Source: Candidatus Coatesiibacteriota bacterium (lineage in GTDB: Bacteria > JAFGND01). From it: 52,174 bases of DNA. The translations under genes and the position numbers were made by a program. This document shows, one piece after another, positions 31,016-38,720 of this stretch. Where the stretch lies: contig JAFGND010000036.1 in assembly GCA_016927185.1 (NCBI GenBank), positions 1 to 52,174 on the forward strand. Reading direction: 5' to 3'. How positions within the stretch are numbered: the first letter of the stretch is position 1; every line of letters begins with the position of its first letter. The notes beneath the pieces are model-generated. The model ran no database searches. It had not been told where the DNA came from and was given only the letters and a program-made list of their open reading frames with translations.

Positions 31016-31448
31016 TAATAAAACCCTCCAGTAGTATTGATGCTGAAATATCATCTTTTTTTCCTGTTTTTTTTCCTGCTTCTATAAGCCTGTTTTCAGC
31101 AATCTTTGAGGTAAACATCTCATTGTAAAAAAGTATTGGAATCTCAGTTCTGATACTCAATCTAGCAGCAAAATCCTCTATTCTGAAGATATTCTTGTTA
31201 GATTTGCCATCCGTCCTGTGAGGCATTCCAATAAGAACAAGTTTTATGTCTTTTTCTTCAATGATTTTCATTATTTCATCCATTGTGTTTTTCTCTTCTT
31301 CATTATTTATTATGCTTAAGGGAATTACAATCTTTCTTCTGGCATCAGAAAAAGCAAGTCCCAACCTGACAGTTCCCCAATCTATTGCAAGAATAGATCC
31401 CTCTTCAGGGATTTCAGTAGCATTTTTAATAAATTCTCCCAGAAGCAT
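30999..31448 (-). CDS. ruvX: Putative Holliday junction resolvase RuvX/YqgF
   Basis: 149 residues from the ATG at 31448; a TTG at 31460 would overlap the upstream stop. The RNase H-like fold shows AIDWGTVRLGLAFSDA near residue 21, VLIGMPHRTDG, the Glu in LFYNEMFTS, and DDISASILLEGFI at the C terminus. The usual DER of YqgF is NEM here, but the catalytic acidic residues are kept. In E. coli this family acts in 16S rRNA 5' end processing. It overlaps rsmD, consistent with a shared ribosome-biogenesis function. Confidence 0.85.
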   Translation of the reverse strand: MLLGEFIKNATEIPEEGSILAIDWGTVRLGLAFSDARRKIVIPLSIINNEEEKNTMDEIMKIIEEKDIKLVLIGMPHRTDGKSNKNIFRIEDFAARLSIRTEIPILFYNEMFTSKIAENRLIEAGKKTGKKDDISASILLEGFIIASKE

Positions 31449-31449
31449 T

Positions 31450-33144
31450 TTATATTTCAAACTTAAATGTTATCCAATAACTTGCTGAATGTGTTTCTTT
31501 GTCAATAACTCTTATTTTAAATGGATTGAAGCTTTTAAGCATTTTCCAGTTCTGCAAAGACAAAGGTCCGAATACCCGCATGAAATTGTCTGCCGGGAAA
31601 ATCCCATTCAGTTTCTTATGTTTCTCCCCGATATCATATTCCACGATTATTCTTCCGCTTCCTCCTGTCCATTTCAAGCTGACAACACTTTTCTGCTTGT
31701 CATAATATAAGATATCTTTATCAGCAGGTGACATTATTTGTATTTTCCCATCTTCAATAGCCTGGATTTTTTCCTCTTTTTCAGGCTTGATGCTTTTCGA
31801 AAAAGCTTCCTTGCTCCAGCTGTTGAAAATAGATTTAAGTTCGTTTAATTTTGCAGTACTTGTTTCTGACAAGTCATTTTTTTCCATTTTATCCTTGTTA
31901 AGATCATATAGACACCAGGAGACATTATTCCCAGAAACTCTTTTAATAATTTTCCATCCCTGATAAATCAATACCTGGATTATTACAGATGATTCTTTTT
32001 CTTCAGCTCTGTAACCACCTACAGTAGTTTCGCAAACGATATGACCTTTTCTTTTCTCTCCGCAAATAACAGGGAGTAATGATTCTCCCATTATTGAAGA
32101 AGGCAGTTCTATACCAGCCAAATCAAGAATTGTTGGCATTATGTCAAGCGTGCTTACTAATTCGTTAATTTCTGCCTTTTTCTTGAAAAAAGATGGAGCA
32201 TATATTATTAGAGGGATTTTTATGACTTCTTCATAAACCTGACCAGACAAGGATGTTGATGCGTGACCAATCCATCCATGCTCGAAAAGCTCCTCTCCAT
32301 GATCGGTACTGATTATCAGGATTACATTATTCCTGAAAGGCTCAGTCTGTAGAATTTCCCAGAGAGGCTTAATGAGTGAGAAATCTATCTGGTGCAATGC
32401 TCCATTATAATTTGCTTCTATTATCTGTTTTTCTAAATCTCCGAAAATATAAGTTCCCTTGTCTATGATAGCTTGCTCCTTAAGGAATTTTAGGTTTTCT
32501 TTCGTCAAGGAATCAGGTTCGGTTTCCGGAAGAAATTGCTTTAAATATTCGTCAGCAGAATTATATGGCAGATGAAGAGTACGATTGTGATAAAAAAGAA
32601 AAGTAGCTCTTGGATTTTTTTTGTATTCTTCAAGCATTTCCAGTAATGCAGTATCTCCATGAGCTATATAGATTTCCCTTCCCATGAAAGATTCCAGTCC
32701 AATATTTCCAAACATTGGATCACTTGTCAGATAGCAAATATCTGGAACATGATAACCATCTTTTTTAAGTATATCAGGCAAGGTAAGAACATGTCTGGAA
32801 AGACACCATCCTCTTGTCCAGACACCATGTGAAGTAGAAGGAAGCCCTGTCAATATTGATATCAGGCTTGGAATAGTCCATGCACAAGCAGTATATGAAT
32901 TCCTGAATACTATTCCATTATCTATGAATCTGTCAAGAAATGGAGTTGTTTTTTTCTTGTAGCCTAATCCGCTTATATTGCTTGATCTGAAGCTATCTAT
33001 TGTTAGAAGAATGACAAGAGGATTTTCCAGATTGACTCTGGATATTTCATATTTTCTGGGAAGAGAAGATGCTTTATTTGAACAGCAGAAAATAAAAAGT
33101 ATCAAGGCATATGATATTACGTTTCCAATTTTTTTTGCAGTCAT
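31450..33144 (-). CDS. Sulfatase-family (alkaline phosphatase superfamily) lipoprotein
   Basis: 564 residues. The N terminus has a hydrophobic leader and Cys20 in a lipobox-like IFC. The sulfatase fold is clear: VILLTIDSFRSSNISGLGY (metal-binding Asp50), TPFLDRF, SYTACAWTIPSLISILTG, and IISTDHGEELFEHGWIGHAS (Asp281/His282, His294). The position that holds formylglycine Cys/Ser in the CxPxR motif is Thr90 and the Arg is Leu, so true sulfatase activity is unlikely; Thr is the nucleophile in lipoteichoic acid synthase-like transferases. A phospho- or phosphoglycerol-type transferase or hydrolase acting in the periplasm is inferred. The last 120 residues form a beta-rich extension. Confidence 0.85.
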   Translation of the reverse strand: MTAKKIGNVISYALILFIFCCSNKASSLPRKYEISRVNLENPLVILLTIDSFRSSNISGLGYKKKTTPFLDRFIDNGIVFRNSYTACAWTIPSLISILTGLPSTSHGVWTRGWCLSRHVLTLPDILKKDGYHVPDICYLTSDPMFGNIGLESFMGREIYIAHGDTALLEMLEEYKKNPRATFLFYHNRTLHLPYNSADEYLKQFLPETEPDSLTKENLKFLKEQAIIDKGTYIFGDLEKQIIEANYNGALHQIDFSLIKPLWEILQTEPFRNNVILIISTDHGEELFEHGWIGHASTSLSGQVYEEVIKIPLIIYAPSFFKKKAEINELVSTLDIMPTILDLAGIELPSSIMGESLLPVICGEKRKGHIVCETTVGGYRAEEKESSVIIQVLIYQGWKIIKRVSGNNVSWCLYDLNKDKMEKNDLSETSTAKLNELKSIFNSWSKEAFSKSIKPEKEEKIQAIEDGKIQIMSPADKDILYYDKQKSVVSLKWTGGSGRIIVEYDIGEKHKKLNGIFPADNFMRVFGPLSLQNWKMLKSFNPFKIRVIDKETHSASYWITFKFEI

Positions 33145-33174
33145 ATCTATATAATCTTGCTTGAGATCAGTTTT

Positions 33175-33909
33175 CTAGCTGGACTTAGGCTTGTTTGCAG
33201 AGAAAAGACTGTTAAATGCTTTTGCAACTATATCCCATGCATTTTTCTTGTCAGTTTCACCAAGATCATTTAGCAGTTTTCTTGCAGGCTCGAAAGTATT
33301 GTCCCATTTGAGAGCATCAAACAAGCTTTTCTTGGCAAATGAAATTGCCTTCCCGTCAATATATACTTTTGCAAGTGCAAAATGAAATTCTGGATGGAAT
33401 TCTTCTATGCTGATTGCTTTCTGTATCATCTCCTTGGCTTTAGGTCTGTTCCCGTCAGCAAGATAAGCCAATCCCAAATCGCACCAATACATTGGATTCA
33501 TGTTATGCTTTTCAGTACTGAATTCAAGGAATCTTATTGCACTTCTTATAAGCAATTTCCTTTTCTCCTTGCTATCATCATTTTTTGTTTCCATTGTTTC
33601 TGCTTCTTCAAGGGATTGCTTTGCCTTTCTCTGAAAAACCCTTGCAAGATCAGAATCAGACAGAGATTGGATTTTCTCCCACAGCTTCTTGTCAGCATCA
33701 TAAACTTCCCTTTTAGCAGGATCCTTAAGGCAGTTGTAACTCTCAGTCACTTCATTGAAATCATAAATAAGCTGATTTCTTTCTTCTTCGGTTGGCTGCT
33801 TGTCAGGATGATACTGTTTGGCAAGATCCATGTAACGTTTCTTGATTTCTTCCTGTGAAGCAGTGGGTTCTATCCCCAGAATTTTATAGTAATCTTTGAT
33901 TTTCTCCAT
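33175..33909 (-). CDS. DnaJ-domain protein with C-terminal TPR repeats (paralogue)
   Basis: 244 residues. J domain at residues 1-75 (DYYKILGIEPTASQEEIKKRYMDLAKQYHPDKQ with HPD, FNEVTESYNCLKDPAKREVYDADK), then TPR-like helices (LLIRSAIRFLEFSTEKHNMNPMYWCDLGLAYLADGNRPKAKEMIQKAISIEEFHPEFHFALAKVYIDGKAISFAKKSLFDALKWD). No Gly/Phe or zinc region. Same architecture as 27156-27860 but clearly diverged. It starts the long minus-strand block. Confidence 0.88.
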   Translation of the reverse strand: MEKIKDYYKILGIEPTASQEEIKKRYMDLAKQYHPDKQPTEEERNQLIYDFNEVTESYNCLKDPAKREVYDADKKLWEKIQSLSDSDLARVFQRKAKQSLEEAETMETKNDDSKEKRKLLIRSAIRFLEFSTEKHNMNPMYWCDLGLAYLADGNRPKAKEMIQKAISIEEFHPEFHFALAKVYIDGKAISFAKKSLFDALKWDNTFEPARKLLNDLGETDKKNAWDIVAKAFNSLFSANKPKSS

Positions 33910-34092
33910 ATGCTCGTATTCGAATTTTTAAGACTAATGGTCAAGAGGAAATTGAAGAAGACATGAATTAATTGTAATCAAGCAGTCATAAATATGATGA
34001 AGAACTGACTAATTTTTTCAGAAAACAACTTTCCTCTTGCAAATATTCAGGTGGATTCATGCATAAAGACAGTTAATATGAAAGGAGCAAAA

Positions 34093-35049
34093 ATGAAGCT
34101 TGGAAAATTGTTTGAGAACTTAATAAAATCGGGGATTGAGGAAGATCCAAGAGGGAAAGAAGGGATAAAAAGAATTCTCAAGGAAAGAAAGAAGATATAT
34201 AATGAGCTTAGTGATGAAGACAAGAAATTCTATGATATTGAAAGCCTTTCCAACCCATATTATGATAGCAGGCTTCAATATGGAGATACTGATAGCGAAA
34301 TAAGAAGCATAATGGCAGGAATAGATTGCGAAGCTCCTGAACTTCTCCTTGCAGACAGACTCAGGGAAAAAGGAAAGAGAATTGATTTCGTCCTTTCACA
34401 TCACCCTAAAAGGTATTTTGGCTTCGAGAATGAACTTAAGATACAGATAGATCTTTTGCATGATGCAGGAATACCAATAAATATCGCAGAAGGGATATTC
34501 ATCCCCAGAATAAAGGAACTGGAAAGAGCTCTTGCCCCTGGAAATGATACAAGATCCCTTGATACTGCAAGACTCCTTGATATTCCTTTTGGCAGCACTC
34601 ATACGGTTGCAGATAATCACGTACATCAATTTCTCAAGAAAAAATTCGAGAAAAACAAGCCATGCAAAGTGAAAGATGTGATTGACCTCCTCCTTGAAGA
34701 ACCTGAATATCAGGATGCGAAAAAGAAAGGCAATGGCTTGAAGATTTTTGCCGGAGACAGGGAAAGATTTGCAGGTGAAATATATTTATACATGACAGGA
34801 GGAACAAGCGGTCCAAAGGAGGAACTGGAGTGGCTTGCTAAAAGAAGTAATATAGGGACAATAGTTGCAATGCATATAACTGATGAAAGACGCAAGCTTG
34901 CCGAACAAAATCATATTAATGTTGTAATAGCAGGACATATGGCTTCAGACAGCCTCGGAATGAATCTTCTTCTGGATAAGATACTTCGGATGGATAAAAA
35001 AATGGAGATCATCCCAGTTTCCGGATATTTCTGGCATTCCAGGTTATAG
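34093..35049 (+). CDS. Nif3-like (NGG1p-interacting factor 3) family protein
   Basis: 318 residues from the ATG at 34093, which has AAAGGAG upstream; an ATG at 34051 would add 14. I know this family from proteins starting MKLGKLYE..DPRGKEE and containing NPYADSR and VLSHHP; here DPRGKEGIKRILKE, NPYYDSRLQYGD, IDFVLSHHPKRY, LDIPFGSTHTVADNHVH and IAGHMASDSLGMNLLLDKIL. The histidines in SHHP, TVADNHVH and AGHM resemble the metal-binding residues of Nif3. The function of Nif3 proteins is not settled; a metal-dependent hydrolase is suspected. Confidence 0.75.
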   Translation: MKLGKLFENLIKSGIEEDPRGKEGIKRILKERKKIYNELSDEDKKFYDIESLSNPYYDSRLQYGDTDSEIRSIMAGIDCEAPELLLADRLREKGKRIDFVLSHHPKRYFGFENELKIQIDLLHDAGIPINIAEGIFIPRIKELERALAPGNDTRSLDTARLLDIPFGSTHTVADNHVHQFLKKKFEKNKPCKVKDVIDLLLEEPEYQDAKKKGNGLKIFAGDRERFAGEIYLYMTGGTSGPKEELEWLAKRSNIGTIVAMHITDERRKLAEQNHINVVIAGHMASDSLGMNLLLDKILRMDKKMEIIPVSGYFWHSRL

Positions 35050-35058
35050 ATTAGTGAT

Positions 35059-35934
35059 GTGAAGAAGTCAATTCCGGTAATTGCTTTTTTTCTGCTTGTT
35101 CTGCTGAATAGCTGCTTCGAAAATAATCCTGAAGATGTTGCCAATGAATTTACATCCTATCTTAAGAAAGGGCAGTTCAAAAAGGCAGAAAGGATGCTTT
35201 CCTCAGAAGAAATCCAGAATATAAAAGAGTATTACAGGATATGCAAGGAAATTGAAAAAGTTCATCCAGATCTTGTATCAATGCTGGAATTGAAATCCCC
35301 ACTTGAAAAATACTGCAAGGATTGGATCAACAAGGATTTCAGGAATGATAAATGCTCGGTAAATGATAATTACGCTTATGTAAGCCTTGTTGACGATTCA
35401 GAAAAGGAATTCGAGAAAATAATTCTCAAGCGGGAAGGGAATATCTGGCATATAAATCTGTCTATTTATGAGGAAGCAGCAAGTGAACTCAAGGATTATT
35501 CGGAAATCTGGCAAACAACGAAGAGATTTGCAGATTGTTTGAAAGAAGGAAATCTGGATAAGGCATTTGAGTATTTCCTTCCATCTGACAGGATATTGAT
35601 AAAAAAACTTGAAAATTTGCTTAAGAAATATCCTGATCCTCCTGAAGAATCAGAGGCACTTCAGGCATGGGAAAGCATACAAATAGAAAAGCATTTTAAA
35701 GAGCTATACAAGGATTCAGAGATTGTCATAGAGAAACCAATAATACAGGATGATTTTGCTTACGTTTCCCTGAAAGTAACGAAAAACAAAATTACCAGAA
35801 GCTCTTCATTCAAGATGATGAAAATTGAAGATAAATGGATATATGCTTTTGCATATCCTCAAGGGCTTGATGAATTAGTGGAAACAATACTCAAGCGAAA
35901 GATCAGCGCTTCAGATGAGGAAGGAGAGCCTTAA
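35059..35934 (+). CDS. Lipoprotein of unknown function with two related repeats
   Basis: 291 residues from GTG 35059. Signal KKSIPVIAFFLLVLLNSC has a lipobox (LNSC, Cys19). The mature protein seems to be two copies of one domain: EDVANEFTSYLKKGQFKKAERMLSSEEIQNIKEYY..YAYVSLVDDSEKE..WHINLSIYEEA, and TTKRFADCLKEGNLDKAFEYFLPSDRILIKKLEN..FAYVSLKVTKNKI..WIYAFAYPQG. This resembles the DUF4878/NTF2-like lipoproteins. The tail overlaps the convergent hydrolase gene by 32 bases. It starts nine bases after the Nif3-like stop. Confidence 0.7.
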   Translation: MKKSIPVIAFFLLVLLNSCFENNPEDVANEFTSYLKKGQFKKAERMLSSEEIQNIKEYYRICKEIEKVHPDLVSMLELKSPLEKYCKDWINKDFRNDKCSVNDNYAYVSLVDDSEKEFEKIILKREGNIWHINLSIYEEAASELKDYSEIWQTTKRFADCLKEGNLDKAFEYFLPSDRILIKKLENLLKKYPDPPEESEALQAWESIQIEKHFKELYKDSEIVIEKPIIQDDFAYVSLKVTKNKITRSSSFKMMKIEDKWIYAFAYPQGLDELVETILKRKISASDEEGEP

Positions 35935-36922
35935 CAAATTCCTGTGAAATCTCTGAATTCTCTGGCACAAGCATGTTTTCGTCAGTATTCTTCAAAACCT
36001 CGAGCCTGGAGTTGGGGAATATCCTTGCAAAAACAGGCTCATTTTCCTTCTTCAATTCTATGCATATTAATGAAACTGGACTTTTAATTTTCCTCAGCAC
36101 ATTGGGATAATCATTTGTCCAGTTGGAAGCTTCAAACCACCAATCCTTTCCGAAAGACATTAATATAAGATCTTCCTTTCTCTGTTTTATTGACAGGAAA
36201 TCCCTCATGAATTTGTCTTTATTATATTTCAAGGTGGCAATATTTGTTTCAAAAACCTGTTTCTGATCACTAATTGCTGTCTTATTCATGAGAGCAGTCT
36301 GTTCTTCAATTCTCTTATCAATTTCTGCTGATACCTGTTTCTCGATGGGATTGGGATCAAAATTGAATAAAATCAATCCTGCAAGATTCTCGTTTTCTGC
36401 AGCAAGCCTTATAGCAAACTGACCTCCAAGTCTGTGTCCAAGTATATAGATATTTTCTGGATCAATATTCTTGCTTTTTTTTATCTCCTCGAATACTGCC
36501 TTGGCATCTTCATAGTTCCTGCTGAATGATACATTTGAATACATTCCGCCTTTTTTCTGCAGAATAAATGGTCTTGAGTCATATGTTGCTACTGCAATTC
36601 CTGACTTGTTAAGCTCAATTGTCAAGTCCCTGTAGGATTTTGCCACAAGTCCTTCCACGCTTAATGTATTATCCTTGTCTTTTGGAGGCTTGTCTGGAAT
36701 TATGAAAAGAACAGGGCATGGATTCTTCAAGTTTTCAGGGATTGCAAGTCTTGCGCTTATCTCCAGATCTCCTGCCTTAACCTTGAATTCTCCAGGCAAT
36801 TCCTTCTTTGCTACAATTTCCTTTTTATCCTCTATCTTCTCCACTTTCTTGGGCTGTCCTGAATCCTTCTTTTTGCAGCCAGCAATTAGCAGACTTATTA
36901 GCAAGATCACCAATATCTTCAT
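35903..36922 (-). CDS. Alpha/beta-hydrolase-fold lipoprotein with missing nucleophile
   Basis: 339 residues. Signal MKILVILLISLLIAGCKKK has a lipobox (LIAGC, Cys16). The fold reads like COG1073 hydrolases: PCPVLFIIPDKPP, LNKSGIAVATYDSRPF, VFEEIKKSKNIDPENIYILGHRLGGQFAIRLAAE, NLAGLILFNFDPNP. The nucleophile motif GxSxG is GHRLG, with Arg164 (AGA codon) where Ser is expected, and no obvious catalytic Asp/His is visible late in the protein. It is probably not a serine hydrolase; it may bind a ligand. AAGGAGG precedes the ATG. Confidence 0.75.
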   Translation of the reverse strand: MKILVILLISLLIAGCKKKDSGQPKKVEKIEDKKEIVAKKELPGEFKVKAGDLEISARLAIPENLKNPCPVLFIIPDKPPKDKDNTLSVEGLVAKSYRDLTIELNKSGIAVATYDSRPFILQKKGGMYSNVSFSRNYEDAKAVFEEIKKSKNIDPENIYILGHRLGGQFAIRLAAENENLAGLILFNFDPNPIEKQVSAEIDKRIEEQTALMNKTAISDQKQVFETNIATLKYNKDKFMRDFLSIKQRKEDLILMSFGKDWWFEASNWTNDYPNVLRKIKSPVSLICIELKKENEPVFARIFPNSRLEVLKNTDENMLVPENSEISQEFVKALLPHLKR

Positions 36923-37257
36923 AAATATACCTCCTTGAAATCTGATTTATCATATATTACCAATAATCGTCAAGAAAAAAATTCCTGTTATATCCAGATA
37001 TCTTATGCGAAAGCTGTTTTCTGATAAAGCTATTACGCATGATGAAAAAAGAAATGCAATTTCAAATCATCAGTTTATACATGTTCCCCATTTCATTAAC
37101 TGCATAAGTCCTTTAAATCATCATTATAATACATGTATCATATATGATTACATTCCCTTACAAATCAATATATTATTGATTGATTTTATTTTTCCTTGAC
37201 AAATTTAGTAAAAATCATTATTTTCTCTGAAAAATGTTTCAAAATCAGGAGGTATAA
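36923..37257. other. Intergenic region between divergent genes
   Basis: 335 bases without a credible gene. On the minus strand CGTCAA (TTGACG, 36968-36973) could serve as -35 for the lipoprotein gene. An imperfect inverted repeat with ATGCG and CGCAT ends spans about 37001-37040. The rightmost 60 bases hold the thioredoxin promoter. No tRNA or riboswitch was recognised. Confidence 0.5.
37196..37224 (+). promoter_or_regulatory. Thioredoxin promoter
   Basis: TTGACA at 37196-37201 and TATTTT at 37219-37224 are separated by 17 bases. AGGAGG lies at 37247-37252 before the ATG at 37258. Confidence 0.55.
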
Positions 37258-37584
37258 ATGAGTGGAAATTTAGTAGAAGTATCAGACGGAAACCTGAAAA
37301 CCCTTATTTCGCAGAATACTTCACTTATTGTTGATTGCTGGGCTCCATGGTGCGGACCATGTCATATGCTTTCTCCAATATTTGAAGAATTGTCTCAGGA
37401 ATTTACCAACATAAAATTCGGTAAACTTAATGTAGATGAAAATGAAGGAGCTTCCAGCGAATACGGAATAATGAGTATCCCAACAATGCTGGTTTTCAAG
37501 AATGGCCAGCTGGTAGATAAATGGATTGGAGCTCTGCCCAAACCACTTTTAAAAGACAAAATTAATGAAGTATTAGGAAAGTAA
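37258..37584 (+). CDS. trxA: Thioredoxin
   Basis: 108 residues. The active site WAPWCGPCHMLSP sits at about residues 28-40, followed by FGKLNVDENEGASSEYGIMSIPTMLVFKNGQ with the cis-Pro in SIPT. The length is usual for a cytoplasmic thioredoxin and there is no signal peptide. It is likely reduced by a thioredoxin reductase encoded elsewhere. The HepT-like gene follows six bases later. Confidence 0.95.
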   Translation: MSGNLVEVSDGNLKTLISQNTSLIVDCWAPWCGPCHMLSPIFEELSQEFTNIKFGKLNVDENEGASSEYGIMSIPTMLVFKNGQLVDKWIGALPKPLLKDKINEVLGK

Positions 37585-37590
37585 TATCAA

Positions 37591-38097
37591 GTGGCATTAC
37601 CTGTCGATTACAAAAGACTTAACTTGCTTCTCAAAAAGCTCGGATTGCAGCTTGAAAAACTTGCTATAGAAAGAGACTTGCCTGATAAAATCAAGGAACA
37701 GGTGCAAATGGAAAAAAAGGAAAAGCAGTTTGTTTTTCAAGTTGCATTCAGCGTAATATATGAAATTTCAAAACATCTGATAAGAAGGATTTATAATAAG
37801 GAAATTGATGATCCATGGACTGCATTCCAGTTTCTGTCGAATGAGAAGATAATAACCTTTGAATGTGCAAATGGACTTTTAAAACTGGCATCTCTTGACA
37901 GGGATATAAAGCATTATTACTGGATAGAACATTATAACCAGATAGATGAGCTTCTTAAGACATGCTTGAAGCATATGGAATCTTTTTCAAGCCAGATCAT
38001 CAATTTTCTTATGGCAAATCCTCCCGAAACAAAAAACACACAAGCAATCCCCTTGAGTTATGAGAATCTTGATGAAAAAGAGGAAACCATAGACTAG
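37591..38097 (+). CDS. HepT-like/DUF86-type helical protein, no partner toxin gene
   Basis: 168 residues from GTG 37591. It is all helical. The order (LNLLLKKLGLQLEKLAIE, FVFQVAFSVIYEISKHLIRR, DDPWTAFQFLSNEKIITFECANGLLKLA, LDRDIKHYYWIEHYNQIDELLKTCLKHMESF) resembles HepT/DUF86 proteins. The RNase motif of HepT is Rx4HxY; here Arg104, His108 and Tyr110 read as RxxxHxY, one residue short. No MNT nucleotidyltransferase lies beside it. It may be an isolated helical protein of this fold rather than a toxin. The GTG follows GGAAAG. Confidence 0.55.
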   Translation: MALPVDYKRLNLLLKKLGLQLEKLAIERDLPDKIKEQVQMEKKEKQFVFQVAFSVIYEISKHLIRRIYNKEIDDPWTAFQFLSNEKIITFECANGLLKLASLDRDIKHYYWIEHYNQIDELLKTCLKHMESFSSQIINFLMANPPETKNTQAIPLSYENLDEKEETID

Positions 38098-38714
38098 AGA
38101 GATTTAATCTCATTGTTTAAAAGCATTCTATATTCTTCCCAATTCTCATCCGAGTATTTCGTAAAAAATTCCTTGTATCTTTTCATTATTTCGAAATTGA
38201 AAAGTGGCAGAAAGTCTGGATATCTTTTTTTCAAATCCTCAAATCTTTCCTCAATGCTCAATATCCTGTCGTGAATGACGGTTTTATCAGCAACATTTAC
38301 AATGCAAGATTCATTTGAAAGCTTGAAGTTCACAAAGTGCTGGATAAGATGCATTGAAGCAATTTCTGCTTCCCGGAATCTGTCATATTTTTCTAATATC
38401 TCCCTGCCATAATCAGCATGAGAACGTTCTTTTATACTGCCATTTATTGAAGCGCTCTTTGCTATGTCATGCAGAAGTCCGCCGGAGAAGATGAGTTGAA
38501 GGTCAACATTTCTTTTCTTCTTTCTGTTGAAATTCACTCCAAGATAAATACCAATAAGACTTACACAAAGACTATGTCTCAAGATATGAAAAGGCATGGC
38601 TTCTTTTTCTATGATTGCCAAATCCTCTTCAAATCTATTTATGCATGGCTTGAATCCATTTATGCTGGTGTTTTTCTCAATGAATGCAATAATCTTGTTC
38701 CCTGTTTCGTTCAT
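38094..38714 (-). CDS. HD-domain phosphohydrolase family protein
   Basis: 206 residues. The HD signature is HSLCVSLIGIYLG, then LIFSGGLLHDIAKS (metal-binding HD) and HADYGREIL, with the later Asp in VNVADKTVIHDR. The domain is typical of metal-dependent phosphohydrolases, and the size is close to short stand-alone HD proteins. It lies six bases after priA in the same operon, and its stop overlaps the convergent HepT-like gene by four bases. Confidence 0.8.
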   Translation of the reverse strand: MNETGNKIIAFIEKNTSINGFKPCINRFEEDLAIIEKEAMPFHILRHSLCVSLIGIYLGVNFNRKKKRNVDLQLIFSGGLLHDIAKSASINGSIKERSHADYGREILEKYDRFREAEIASMHLIQHFVNFKLSNESCIVNVADKTVIHDRILSIEERFEDLKKRYPDFLPLFNFEIMKRYKEFFTKYSDENWEEYRMLLNNEIKSL

Positions 38715-38720
38715 GTCAAC

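Noticed and set aside
37591-38097. A full HepT-MNT toxin-antitoxin system
   Set aside because: No MNT nucleotidyltransferase gene flanks it and the RNase motif is imperfect.
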